Shown piece by piece: positions 41,025-50,175 of a stretch of DNA of 64,000 bases. A program made the position numbers and the translations under genes. How positions within the stretch are numbered: the first letter of the stretch is position 1; the number at the start of each line of letters is the position of its first letter. Where the stretch lies: the NCBI GenBank assembly GCA_963834405.1, contig CAWIBX010000003.1, positions 372,001 through 436,000 on the forward strand. Reading direction: 5' to 3'. The notes beneath the pieces are model-generated. The model did not search any database, was not told the DNA's origin, and worked only from the letters and a program-made list of their open reading frames with translations. The stretch comes from Bog-473 sp963834405 (GTDB lineage Bacteria > Actinomycetota > Acidimicrobiia > Acidimicrobiales > RAAP-2).

Positions 41025-42863
41025 ATGACCACTGCGGCGGACTCGGTTCCTGCGCCCCGGCACGGAGGGCTATATAACGTCCTCTGGCGCCGGCAGCTCT
41101 ATCGCTACCCCGACACCCTGCCGCGGCTCGGCTACCTGGCCATCGTCGTGCTCACGACGATCATGCTCTATTACCTCTACTACGTGGAGGGGGCGGTCAC
41201 ACCGCTGCTGCTGCCCTACTACCACATGTCGTTCGCGTTCTTCCTCTATCTGCTGGTGGTCTCCAACGCCATCGGCGCGTTCAGCGCGTTCATCGGTGGG
41301 CTCTCGGACAAGATCGGCCGCGCCAACCTCACGATTTACGGGACGCTGTTGGTGGCGCTGATTCAGCTCTTCGCCATCCCTCACATCAGCGACAAGTGGT
41401 GGTTCGCGGCCTCCTATTGCGTGATCGGGTTCGTGGAGGGTGTGATCCTCGTCTCGACCCCCGCCCTGATGCGCGACTTCTCCCCGCAGCTCGGACGCGG
41501 CGCGGCCATGGGGTTCTGGGCGCTCGGCCCCACGATGGGCGCGCTGGCCGCGAGCCTGGTGGCGACGCACACCCTCACCCACCTCAGGCCGTTCCAGGAC
41601 CAGTTCATCATTTCAGGGCTCGTTTGCCTCGGCGTGGTCATCGTCGCGTTCTTCTTCCTGCGCGAGCTCTCGCCGCAGCTGCGGGACCAGCTCATGGTCA
41701 CCGAACGTGAGCGGGCCTTGGTCGAGGCGCGGGCGATGGGCATTGACGTCCAGAAGGCGACCCAGCACCCCATCCGCTCCATGATGAAGATCGACCTGAT
41801 CACGTCGTCGATCGCCATCTCGGTGTTCCTGCTCTTCTACTACGCGTCGGTCAGCGTGCTCACCATCTACTGGGTGGTGACGTTCAGCCGCTCCACGGCC
41901 GATGCGAACGGTATCAACGTGTGGCTCGCCGCCTTCTTGTCGGGGGCACTGGTCGTGGCCGGTGCGCTGTCCGACCTGATCCGGGTGCGCAAGCCCTTCA
42001 TGCTGGTCGGGGCCATTTGCGGCATCATCATGCTGTGGTTCCTGATAATGCAGACCGACCACCCACACACGGGGTACTACTCGAACGTCCTCGTGATTGT
42101 GCTGCTGGCCATCTCCATCGCGACTGCGTACGCACCGTGGATGGCGAACTACACCGAACAAGTGGAGTCGCATAACCCTGCCCTCACCGCCTCCGGGCTC
42201 GCCGTGTGGGGCTGGATCCTGCGCATCACCGTCGCCCTGTCCTTCCTCGTTCTGCCCCACGTCATCACGACGTCGACCGTGCTAGTGGACAACCAGGCCG
42301 CCGCGACCGGGCTCCAGGCGATTCAGGCGGCCAAGCCCTACGCGCCGAACACGTCCACGTTGAAGTGCAATCCGACACCCGCGCCGCCGGACGTCATCGC
42401 CGGGCTGCAGGCGACCGACCAGCCTGGCCCCCAGACGTTCGCCACCATCCTCCAGGGCTGCAACAGCACCCACAACCTGCTGAAGGCGATCGCCGCCGCG
42501 GGCGGCCTGTCCAACCCCCAGGTCCAGGGCCTGACCGCCTTCAACCCACTGGCGACAGACATCCAGAATGGCCAGCCGGTGAGTCAGGCCGAGATCGCAT
42601 CCAAGGTGGGAGTCCACTCTCAGAACCTGGCCGGCCTCCTCGTGGCGGAGCAGAAGCTGCTGCCCGCCCAGAAGGCGTCGGCCGGGGAGTGGAAGCGCTG
42701 GTGGACGGTCTGCATGATCGGCATGGCTGTATTCGCCCTGCTGGTCTTCACCATGCGGGGACGCTGGAGCCCGCGGGCGGCCCGCCGCGACTTCGAGGAG
42801 CACGAGCGCAAGGTCACCGAGGAGCTGGCCAAGCTGGTCGGCGAGGTGGCCCCGGTCGCCTGA
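41025..42863 (+). CDS. MFS transporter with large extracytoplasmic insertion
   Basis: 612 residues with about 12 hydrophobic segments. The MFS loop 2-3 motif appears as 'GGLSDKIGRANLTIYGTLLV'. Between helices 11 and 12 lies an unusual hydrophilic region of about 150 residues (from 'DNQAAATGLQAIQAAKPYAP' to 'QKASAGEWKRW') containing two cysteines ('LKCNPTPAPP', 'LQGCNSTHN'), possibly a disulfide. The charged C-terminal tail is cytoplasmic. Substrate unknown. It is divergent from the WS/DGAT gene (58 bp between starts), so lipid or acid export is a guess only. Confidence 0.82.
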   Translation: MTTAADSVPAPRHGGLYNVLWRRQLYRYPDTLPRLGYLAIVVLTTIMLYYLYYVEGAVTPLLLPYYHMSFAFFLYLLVVSNAIGAFSAFIGGLSDKIGRANLTIYGTLLVALIQLFAIPHISDKWWFAASYCVIGFVEGVILVSTPALMRDFSPQLGRGAAMGFWALGPTMGALAASLVATHTLTHLRPFQDQFIISGLVCLGVVIVAFFFLRELSPQLRDQLMVTERERALVEARAMGIDVQKATQHPIRSMMKIDLITSSIAISVFLLFYYASVSVLTIYWVVTFSRSTADANGINVWLAAFLSGALVVAGALSDLIRVRKPFMLVGAICGIIMLWFLIMQTDHPHTGYYSNVLVIVLLAISIATAYAPWMANYTEQVESHNPALTASGLAVWGWILRITVALSFLVLPHVITTSTVLVDNQAAATGLQAIQAAKPYAPNTSTLKCNPTPAPPDVIAGLQATDQPGPQTFATILQGCNSTHNLLKAIAAAGGLSNPQVQGLTAFNPLATDIQNGQPVSQAEIASKVGVHSQNLAGLLVAEQKLLPAQKASAGEWKRWWTVCMIGMAVFALLVFTMRGRWSPRAARRDFEEHERKVTEELAKLVGEVAPVA

Positions 42864-42936
42864 TCGAATCCCCGCAACCTGCGTGGGCGTAAGCCCAGGT
42901 CGTAGGGTTCTCGTCGCCACCGAGCTGGGAGGGACC

Positions 42937-44103
42937 ATGGCTCTCGCATTGGACGGGCTGCGGGTGATTGATGCGGACACGCACCTCACCGAGGCCCACG
43001 ACCTGTGGACGAAGCGCGCACCGGCCAAGTACAAGGACCGGGTCCCCCACGTGGTCGACGTCGAGGGCAAGCCCATGTGGTACGTCGACGGCGCCGAGCT
43101 CGGTTTCGCCGGCGGTGGCGGCGTCATCGACCGCGAGGGGGGCAAGGGCCGCGCCGCCGAGGCGCTCTTCGAGTGGACGCAGGAACGGATCCACCTCGGC
43201 GCCTTCGACATACGGGCTCGCCTCGAGGTGATGGACGACTCAGGCGTGTACGCGCAGGTCTGCTTCCCAAACTCCATAGGCCTCGGCGGCCAGGGGATCT
43301 CCGACGTAGTGAAGGACCCCGAGCTCCGCCTCTTGTGCGTGCAGATCTACAACGACGCCGCGGCGGAGGTGCAGGCCAACAGCGGCGGACGCCTGATGGT
43401 GATCCCCGTCCTGCCGGCGTGGGACGTCGACGCCGCGGTGGCCGAGGCGACGCGCGTCGCCGACATGGACCTGCGCGGCGTGAACATCACGTCGGATCCC
43501 AACGACGTCGGCGGGCCGGACCTGGCCCACCGGGCCTGGGACCCGCTGTGGGACGTGTGCGAGGAGAGGCACCTGCCCGTCCACTTCCACATCGGTGCCA
43601 GCCTGACGACGATGACGTACTTCGGTACCTACCCCTGGGAGTCGCAGGACGAGAACACCAAGCTGGCCATTGGCGGCACGCTGCTCTTCATCGGCAACGC
43701 GCGCGTCGTGACCAACATCATCCTGAGCGGCATGCTCGATCGGCACCCGAAGCTGCAGATGGTCTCGGTCGAGAGCGGCGTCGGCTGGGTCCCCTTCATC
43801 CTCGAGGCTCTCGACTACGAGATGTCGGAGAATGCCCCTGACCAACTCGACTCGCTGTCGATGCTCCCCTCGGAGTACTTCAAACGCAACCTCTACGCCA
43901 CGTTCTGGTTCGAGCGGAAGAACCTGCCGACGCTCGTCGAGTCGGTCGGCGCCGACCGCATCCTTTTCGAGACGGACTTCCCGCACCCGACGTGCCTCTA
44001 CCCCAAGCCGCTCGACACGGTCGCCGAGAAGATGTCGGTCCTGACGCCCGAGCAACAGCGCAAGATCCTCGGCGAGAACGCGGCGAAGCTCTACCGGCTC
44101 TGA
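42937..44103 (+). CDS. Amidohydrolase 2 family metal-dependent hydrolase
   Basis: 388 residues from ATG 42937, preceded by GGGAGGG. TIM-barrel metal sites: 'RVIDADTHLTEAHDLW' (DxH variant), 'LPVHFHIGAS' and 'ILFETDFPHPTCLYPK'. This is the pattern of the ACMSD/decarboxylase-type amidohydrolases common in actinobacteria, which act on hydroxylated aromatic or other acids by C-C or C-N cleavage. No operon partner indicates the substrate. The family assignment is strong, the reaction open. Confidence 0.85.
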   Translation: MALALDGLRVIDADTHLTEAHDLWTKRAPAKYKDRVPHVVDVEGKPMWYVDGAELGFAGGGGVIDREGGKGRAAEALFEWTQERIHLGAFDIRARLEVMDDSGVYAQVCFPNSIGLGGQGISDVVKDPELRLLCVQIYNDAAAEVQANSGGRLMVIPVLPAWDVDAAVAEATRVADMDLRGVNITSDPNDVGGPDLAHRAWDPLWDVCEERHLPVHFHIGASLTTMTYFGTYPWESQDENTKLAIGGTLLFIGNARVVTNIILSGMLDRHPKLQMVSVESGVGWVPFILEALDYEMSENAPDQLDSLSMLPSEYFKRNLYATFWFERKNLPTLVESVGADRILFETDFPHPTCLYPKPLDTVAEKMSVLTPEQQRKILGENAAKLYRL

Positions 44104-44119
44104 CCGGAACGGGCACCGG

Positions 44120-44345
44120 CCGCCATGCCCATCGCGACCGCGGGCGAACAGGTGCACGGCCCCCGGACCGCTGAGACGCACACCGGCCCGCGAGCCTGAG
44201 TCCAGCCAGGGCGGGGGTGTAGGAGTCCACCGCCCATTGCAGGCGGGACAGGCTGGTGTCGGGCCCCCGCGCCATGTCGGCGAGCGCGACGCCGGCGCCG
44301 CCGGCGGTCGCACGAGCTGAACGACAAAGAATCCGAGGCCGCCGG
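44120..44345 (-). pseudogene. Remnant of an EmrB/QacA-type MFS drug transporter
   Basis: On the minus strand one frame encodes LGFFVVQL and another continues VALADMARGPDTSLSRLQ then WAVDSYTPALAGLRLAG, after which the match fades. Together they read as the first helices and loop of a 14-helix MFS exporter (intact proteins have VALPxM ... LQWVVDAYTLxLAGLLL). Frameshift and substitutions (for example Pro and Arg inside a helix) show decay. It lies between the amidohydrolase and tRNA-Leu genes. The rest of the 44104-44517 gap holds nothing that I recognise. Confidence 0.6.
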
Positions 44346-44520
44346 CCGGCAGGGACAGGCCCGCACGGTGCCAGGAATTGCGCACTTGAGGTTGTCCGTA
44401 CCCCGTGGGCGTGATCGCCAGGGGTCGGAGGTGGCTCCGAAACGTCCGGTTGCAACGGTCCCGGCGCAGGCACGTCCGCGGCGCCGCGGACAGCGATCGT
44501 CACACCGCGCGTGCAGTTGG

Positions 44521-44604
<84 letters not shown>

Positions 44605-44750
44605 GAGTGACCGGACAACAGTAGTCGCTGCGCCCCGAGGCCCCGGTAGGGCGGGGAGCCCGCGCCGGCGTGCGACCGCCCTAGGTGACCAGGTCAGACG
44701 GCTGCCGAATCCCGGCCCAGCGCGGCGGGCCAGTAATCTCTGGGGGACCT

Positions 44751-45407
44751 ATGGGACTCCAGCAGTTTGAGGAGCGCCTCGAGCGTCTGGTGGAGGGAAC
44801 GTTGGCCAAACCGTTTCGGAGCAACCTCCAGCCGGTCGAAATCGGCCGGAGGTTGACCCGTGAGATGGACCTGCATCGGCGGGTCGGCGTGCGGGGCCTC
44901 ATCGCGCCCAACGCGTTCGCCGTGACCCTGTCGCCGGCCGACGTCGCCCGGTTCACCAACTTCATAGACGCCCTTTCCCGGGAGCTCTCGGACGCTGCCC
45001 GCGAGCACGCGCGCATTGAGTCGTACTCCTTCGTCGGGCCGGTCGAGGTCGAGATCTACGAAGGGTCGAACCTCAAGCCGGGGCGGTTCACCGTGACCGC
45101 CGAGGTCCGGGAGAGCGAGGACGGCGGGTTCCTGGCCGAGCTGGTCCTGCCCGACGGCCGGCGGATGTCGCTGGGCTCGGAGCCCCTGGTCATCGGGCGC
45201 CTCCCCGAGTGCGACGTTGTGCTGGCTGACTCCAACGTCAGCCGACGCCATGCCGAGCTGCGGCGGAAGGGCGACGGGGTCTTCGTGACCGATCTCGGCT
45301 CCACCAACGGGACCAGGGTGAACGGCGCCCCGGTCCGGGAGCAGCTCCTCAACAGTGGGGACGAGATCAGTGTGGGGTCCACGAGACTCATCTTCGAAAT
45401 GTCGTGA
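44751..45407 (+). CDS. fhaA: FhaA: DUF3662 and FHA-domain protein
   Basis: 218 residues from ATG 44751. N-terminal DUF3662 domain (MGLQQFEERLERLVEGTLAK then PFRSNLQPVEIGRRLTRE). C-terminal FHA domain: 'VIGRLPECDVVLADSNVSRR', 'HAELRR' and 'DLGSTNGTRVNG', with the phosphothreonine-binding Arg and Ser/Asn residues present. In mycobacteria FhaA (Rv0020c) binds phosphorylated MviN/CwlM and dampens cell-wall synthesis. The central linker that makes mycobacterial FhaA more than 500 residues long is absent. It is the first gene of the fhaA-fhaB-pstP-pknB unit and overlaps fhaB. Confidence 0.92.
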   Translation: MGLQQFEERLERLVEGTLAKPFRSNLQPVEIGRRLTREMDLHRRVGVRGLIAPNAFAVTLSPADVARFTNFIDALSRELSDAAREHARIESYSFVGPVEVEIYEGSNLKPGRFTVTAEVRESEDGGFLAELVLPDGRRMSLGSEPLVIGRLPECDVVLADSNVSRRHAELRRKGDGVFVTDLGSTNGTRVNGAPVREQLLNSGDEISVGSTRLIFEMS

Positions 45408-45922
45408 CGGCACCGGCGGCTGTGGCGGACATGCTCGCCACGCAAAATCTGAACGCGGTGCTCCGCGTGATGCAGTGGAGCGTCATCGCGCTCATTTTCA
45501 TTTTCTTCCTGCGCGTCATTCGTGCGGTGTGGGTCGAGATGAGCCCGGTCACCATCCGCAAGACGCGCGCGCAGAAGCGTGAAGAGAGGTCGGCGGCGCG
45601 TCCGCCCGACCGTCCCCGGGCGAAGCGCAGGCAGCTGTACCTCAAGGTCGTGGAGCCAGGGGCACAGGCGGGACGCACCTTCGACCTCGACGACGAGCTC
45701 ACCGTCGGCCGCTCTCCAGGGTGCGGCGTTTCCATGCCCGACGACATCTACACCTCGACCCTGCACGCGCGCCTCTTCCGTCACAACGACCAGTTGTGGG
45801 TCGAGGACCTCGGCTCCACCAACGGCACCTACGTCAACTCGGAGCGGATTACGCAGGCGATGCGCCTGGGCAAGGGCGACAACCTCCAGATCGGGTCCAC
45901 CGTCTTCGAGGTGACGCGGTGA
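45404..45922 (+). CDS. fhaB: FhaB/FipA: membrane-anchored FHA protein
   Basis: 172 residues from GTG 45404, overlapping the fhaA stop. One membrane segment (about 23-43, 'MQWSVIALIFIFFLRVIRAV'), a basic linker, and a C-terminal FHA domain with 'LTVGRSPGCGVSMPDD', 'STLHARL' and 'DLGSTNGTYVN'. The mycobacterial homolog (Rv0019c) is a PknA/PknB substrate linked to septum formation. It is translationally coupled at both ends to fhaA and pstP. Confidence 0.93.
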   Translation: MTAPAAVADMLATQNLNAVLRVMQWSVIALIFIFFLRVIRAVWVEMSPVTIRKTRAQKREERSAARPPDRPRAKRRQLYLKVVEPGAQAGRTFDLDDELTVGRSPGCGVSMPDDIYTSTLHARLFRHNDQLWVEDLGSTNGTYVNSERITQAMRLGKGDNLQIGSTVFEVTR

Positions 45923-47409
45923 CGGTGTTGCGTTCGGGGTCGGCGACGGACGTCGGGCGCGTGCGCCCGGTCAACCAGGACATGCCATTGGAACGCCCCA
46001 ACCTCTATGCCGTCGCCGACGGGATGGGCGGCCACGCCGGCGGCGAGGTGGCGGCGCGCATCGCCGTGGAGACCCTCGACCACGCCTTCGACAAGGAGCC
46101 GACGGCGGTGGGGCTGCGTGAGGCCTTCACCGAGGCCAACTCCGCCATTTGGCAGGAGAGCCAGGCCAATTCCGACCTGCGCGGCATGGGCACGACGCTC
46201 ACGGCAATGGCCCTGGTTGGAGGGACGGACGGCCACGACGTGCTGGCCCTGGCCAACGTGGGCGACTCGCGGGCATACGTGCTATCTGGTGACAACCTGA
46301 TTCAGGTCACCGCCGACCACAGCCTGGCCGAGGAGCGGATGCGCCACGGGGAGATGACCGAGGAGGAGGCGGCGGTCCACCCGCAACGACACATTTTGAC
46401 GCGGGCGCTCGGTGTGTCGTCCGAGGTGGAGACCGACATGTGGGAGCTCCACCTGCGCAGTGGCGACCGGGTTGTGCTCTGCAGCGACGGCCTGACCAAC
46501 GAGGTCGGCATGGAGGACATGACCGACGTCCTCGTCGGCGTGGGCGACCCGAACGAGGCTGCCGAGCGGCTCGTCGAAATGGCCAACGAGCACGGTGGCT
46601 CCGACAACATCACCGTGATCGTCGTAGACGTACAGGTCGGCGACGACGAGCACAAGGCCGTCTCCGTCGTAACTCCCCTCGGGGTCGGCGCCGCCGCGCT
46701 GGGCGGAGCGGCGGCCAACGGCGCCGAGCCGGATGGGACCGGTGAGGAGGGAGGGGCCGGCGCAGACACGGCCGAGCCCTCCATGGACGACACGCTGGCG
46801 CCGGGCGCCCGACTGGGCTTTGGCGACGAACCCACGACGCTGGCCGTGGAGGGACCCCACAGCGACGAGTTCTTCATCGGCGCCGCGGTGCCCGTCGCGC
46901 GCTCCTCGACCCGGGTCCCGCTGGAGGAGCAGCCGCCCGCGGCCGATGCGCCGCCGGAGAAGGAGAGCCGGGGGGCGCGGCGCCGCCGGCTGGGGATCCC
47001 GCGGCGCGTGACGCTGCGGGTGATCCTCTTCATCCTGTTGATCGCGGCTGTCCCGATCGCCGCCTACTTCGTGATCCGCTGGTACGCGTACGACAACTGG
47101 ACGGTCACGCTGCGGGGCAACCAGGTGGTGATCACGCAGGGCCAACCCGGTGGCGTGCTCTGGTTCCACCCCCGGCTCGTCGACCGCACGCACAAGACCA
47201 CGAAAGACATCCCGTTCGTCAGCCTGGGGGCGGTCAAGGCGGGGGTGCAGGAGCCGTCGCTGGCCGCAGCCAAGAACTACATCAACGGCCTCGTCGCGCA
47301 GAACAACAGCACGACCACGACGACCAGCACCACCACGACCACCAAGGCCACCGGCAGCTCGACATCGACCACCGGTGGCTCGACGACCGCGACGAAGGCG
47401 GCACCATGA
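45919..47409 (+). CDS. pstP: PstP: PP2C-family Ser/Thr phosphatase
   Basis: 496 residues from GTG 45919, overlapping the fhaB stop. The PPM catalytic domain shows 'VGRVRPVNQDMP', 'YAVADGMGGHAGGEVA' (metal Asp), 'GMGTTLTAMAL', 'NVGDSRAYVLSGD', 'VVLCSDGLTNEV' and 'GGSDNITVIVVD'. A disordered acidic linker leads to one membrane segment ('VILFILLIAAVPIAAYFVI') and an extracytoplasmic domain with a Thr/Ser-rich end. It reverses phosphorylation by PknB and relatives. In mycobacteria rodA, pbpA and pknA follow; here pknB comes directly. Confidence 0.95.
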   Translation: MTVLRSGSATDVGRVRPVNQDMPLERPNLYAVADGMGGHAGGEVAARIAVETLDHAFDKEPTAVGLREAFTEANSAIWQESQANSDLRGMGTTLTAMALVGGTDGHDVLALANVGDSRAYVLSGDNLIQVTADHSLAEERMRHGEMTEEEAAVHPQRHILTRALGVSSEVETDMWELHLRSGDRVVLCSDGLTNEVGMEDMTDVLVGVGDPNEAAERLVEMANEHGGSDNITVIVVDVQVGDDEHKAVSVVTPLGVGAAALGGAAANGAEPDGTGEEGGAGADTAEPSMDDTLAPGARLGFGDEPTTLAVEGPHSDEFFIGAAVPVARSSTRVPLEEQPPAADAPPEKESRGARRRRLGIPRRVTLRVILFILLIAAVPIAAYFVIRWYAYDNWTVTLRGNQVVITQGQPGGVLWFHPRLVDRTHKTTKDIPFVSLGAVKAGVQEPSLAAAKNYINGLVAQNNSTTTTTSTTTTTKATGSSTSTTGGSTTATKAAP

Positions 47410-47469
47410 CCGTCGGATCGCACCCGCGCACCGTGCCGGCGACACCGGCCAGCGTAGGCTCAGGACGCC

Positions 47470-49515
47470 ATGCAGCCGGTTGAGACCCCGCGCGTCTACT
47501 GCGGCCGGTACGAGCTGACCCACCTGGTCGCACGGGGGGGGATGGCCCAGGTGTACCGGGCCATGGACCGCCAGCTGGACCGCCCGGTGGCGCTCAAGGT
47601 CCTCTTCCCCGAACTTTCGGTCGACCGGGCCTTCGTAGAGCGGTTCCGCCGGGAGGCCCAGGCGGCCGCCAACCTCTCGCACCCCAACATCGTCCCGGTG
47701 TTCGACTGGGGCGAGGACGACGGCACCTACTTCATCGTGATGGAGTACGTCGAGGGCCGGCCGCTCTCCGCGGTCCTGCGCGACCCCGAGCGGCTCCCGC
47801 CCCGACAGATCGCGACCATCGGCGCCAGCGTGGCCTCCGCGCTGGCGTTCGCCCACCGGCACAGCGTCGTGCACCGGGACGTGAAGCCCGGCAACGTCCT
47901 CCTGACCCCCGACGGCGAGGTGAAGGTCACCGACTTTGGCATCGCCCGGGCCGTGAACACCGAGGAGAGTCTGACCCAGACCGGTGCGGTCATGGGCACG
48001 GCCGCCTACTTCTCGCCTGAGCAGGCGGAGGGCAAGGTGGTGGACGCGCGCAGCGACATCTACTCCCTCGGCGTCGTCCTCTACGAAATGTGCGTCGGCA
48101 AGCCACCGTTCACCGGCGACTCGCCGGTGGCGGTCGCCTCCAAGCACGTGCGCGACACCCCGGTACTGCCTCGGGCGGCCAACCCGGCGGTGCCCGCCGC
48201 GCTCGAGGCGGTCGTCATGAAGGCGATGGCCAAGAACCCCGACGACCGTTACGGGTCGGCCGAGGAGTTCCGGGCCGACCTGCTGCGCTTCGCCGACGGG
48301 CGCCCCGTCGAGGCCGCCGACCCCGGGGTCACCTCCATGATGACGGCGGTCGGCGCGGCCGCCACGACCCGGGCGATCACGACGACGGGCCGGACCCAGG
48401 CCATCCCCCCGGTGGACTCCGGGCCGTTCACCACCCAAGAGGATTTGCGCCGCCGCCGGCGGAACCGCTGGCTGGTCGCCCTCCTGATCCTCCTCCTGGT
48501 GGCGCTCGCCGTGCTCGGGTTCTTCCTCCTGCGCTCGGTCGGGGTGTTCGGCGGCAACGTCACCGTGCCGAACGTGGTCGGCGAGCCGGAGAGCGTCGCG
48601 ACCCAGACGCTGCAGAACGACCACTTAAGCGTCGGGACCACCACCAGCCGCGCCAGCACGGCGACCAAGGGCACCGTGCTGTCGACCCACCCGGCCGCGG
48701 GCGCGTCGGTGTCGAAGAACTCCTCGGTCAACCTGGTGCTGAGTGCGGGGCCGAACGTGCCCATCGTCCAAGTGCCCAGCGTCGCCGGCCAGCAGTTGGC
48801 GGCGGCCATCCAGCAGCTCCAGGCGGCCGGGTTCACCTACACCGTGAAGTACACCACCAGCGACAAGCCCGAGGGCACGGTGCTCAGCCAGACCCCGGCC
48901 GGCGGTGCCAAGGTGCACGCCAACGTGCCCATTGCGCTCACCGTCTCGGGCACACAGACGTCGGTGTCCGTGCCCAGCGTCCTGGGGCAGTCACCTACCA
49001 ACGCCGGCGCCCTCCTGACCAGAGCCGGGCTGAACATCGGGAGCCAGACCAGCGCCTGCTCGAGCCAGTACGGCACCGGGCTGGTCTCGTCTCAGAACCC
49101 CGCGGGTGGGGCCAACGTGCCGCCCAACACGGCGGTCAACCTCGTCATCTCAAACGGGTCGTGCGTGTCGGTGCCCAGCGTGATCGGACAGACCGCGTCG
49201 AGTGCCCAGTCCCAGATCTCGGGCGCCGGACTGGTCGCCAACACGACGACCGACACCGCTTGCGCCAACAACGCCCAGCCTGGCAACGTCGACGGCCAGA
49301 ACCCGGCCGGCGGGGCCGAGGTGCCGAACGGCAGCACCGTGAACATCACGGTGTGTCAGCCCGCGACCACGACGACAACGACGAGCACGACGACCCCGTC
49401 GAGCAGCACCACCAGCACGACCGGGTCCGGCGGCCCCAATCCCGGTGGGAATCAGGGAGCCGCCCCCCTCAGCCCGGGCGGCCCGAACAACCACCTGCGG
49501 GACCGGTCGTCCTAG
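47470..49515 (+). CDS. pknB: PknB: Ser/Thr kinase with four PASTA domains
   Basis: 681 residues. Kinase domain 1-280: Gly loop 'LVARGGMAQVYRA', Lys 43 in 'VALKVL', 'HRDVKPGNVLL' (Asp 137), 'DFGIAR' (Asp 155), and the activation loop 'ESLTQTGAVMGTAAYFSPEQ' with the TQT residues phosphorylated in mycobacterial PknB. A membrane segment near 337-358 is followed by four PASTA repeats ('VPNVVGEPES', 'VPSVAGQQLA', 'VPSVLGQSPT', 'VPSVIGQTAS'), the last two containing Cys pairs, then a Thr/Ser/Pro tail. It senses muropeptides or lipid II outside and phosphorylates growth regulators such as CwlM inside. Its tail has weak coiled or glycosylated-linker character. Confidence 0.96.
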   Translation: MQPVETPRVYCGRYELTHLVARGGMAQVYRAMDRQLDRPVALKVLFPELSVDRAFVERFRREAQAAANLSHPNIVPVFDWGEDDGTYFIVMEYVEGRPLSAVLRDPERLPPRQIATIGASVASALAFAHRHSVVHRDVKPGNVLLTPDGEVKVTDFGIARAVNTEESLTQTGAVMGTAAYFSPEQAEGKVVDARSDIYSLGVVLYEMCVGKPPFTGDSPVAVASKHVRDTPVLPRAANPAVPAALEAVVMKAMAKNPDDRYGSAEEFRADLLRFADGRPVEAADPGVTSMMTAVGAAATTRAITTTGRTQAIPPVDSGPFTTQEDLRRRRRNRWLVALLILLLVALAVLGFFLLRSVGVFGGNVTVPNVVGEPESVATQTLQNDHLSVGTTTSRASTATKGTVLSTHPAAGASVSKNSSVNLVLSAGPNVPIVQVPSVAGQQLAAAIQQLQAAGFTYTVKYTTSDKPEGTVLSQTPAGGAKVHANVPIALTVSGTQTSVSVPSVLGQSPTNAGALLTRAGLNIGSQTSACSSQYGTGLVSSQNPAGGANVPPNTAVNLVISNGSCVSVPSVIGQTASSAQSQISGAGLVANTTTDTACANNAQPGNVDGQNPAGGAEVPNGSTVNITVCQPATTTTTTSTTTPSSSTTSTTGSGGPNPGGNQGAAPLSPGGPNNHLRDRSS

Positions 49516-50114
49516 GCGGGAGCGGCGGCCGGTGCCGGCGCCAGCTGGTCCAGGAAGTTGGCCAGGAGCGCCGGTCCCGAGGCGGTCAGCACCGACTCGG
49601 GGTGGAACTGCACGCCCTCGACCGGCAGCTCGCGGTGTCGCAGGCCCATGACGACGCCGTCGGTGGAGGTGGCCGTGACCTCGAGCTCGGCGGGGACCGC
49701 GTCCGGCCGCACGACGAGAGAGTGGTAGCGCGTCGCCACGAAGGGATTCGGCAGCCCGGCGAAGATGCCCGCGCCGTCATGGTGGATCTCCGAGGTCTTC
49801 CCGTGCATGAGATGCGGTGCGGGCACGATGTCGCCCCCGTAGGCCTGCCCGATGCACTGATGGCCCAGGCAGACCCCGAGCACCGGGATTTCACCGGCCA
49901 GCGCCGCTATGGCCTGGAGGCTCACACCTCCGTCCTCGGGGCGCCCCGGCCCGGGCGAAATGAGCAACGCGTCGGGCCGCGCCGCCCGGATGCCGGCCAC
50001 GTCAATGGCGTCGTTGCGGAAGACCACCGGCTCGGCGCCCAGCTCACCCAGTTCCTGGACGAGGTTGTAGACGAACGAGTCGTAGTTGTCGACGACGAGG
50101 ACCCGGGCGCCCAT
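49512..50114 (-). CDS. trpG: Anthranilate/aminodeoxychorismate synthase glutamine amidotransferase
   Basis: 200 residues from ATG 50114. Class I glutamine amidotransferase: 'VLVVDNYDSFVYNLVQELG', 'LISPGPGRPEDGG', the nucleophile in 'PVLGVCLGHQCIGQAYGG', and the His-Glu pair in 'VEGVQFHPESVLT'. It supplies ammonia to TrpE or PabB. Mycobacteria have trpG at this same place between pknB and crgA. The single copy could serve both tryptophan and folate. It converges with pknB with a 4-nt overlap. Confidence 0.92.
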   Translation of the reverse strand: MGARVLVVDNYDSFVYNLVQELGELGAEPVVFRNDAIDVAGIRAARPDALLISPGPGRPEDGGVSLQAIAALAGEIPVLGVCLGHQCIGQAYGGDIVPAPHLMHGKTSEIHHDGAGIFAGLPNPFVATRYHSLVVRPDAVPAELEVTATSTDGVVMGLRHRELPVEGVQFHPESVLTASGPALLANFLDQLAPAPAAAPA

Positions 50115-50175
50115 GGGGCGTGCATCGTACCGGGCCGCCCGGAGCATCCCCTCCGGGCTGGCTAACCTCGGCGCC

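Noticed and set aside
46282..48624. A 780-codon frame antisense to pstP and pknB
   Set aside because: Shadow of two genes with complete catalytic motifs.
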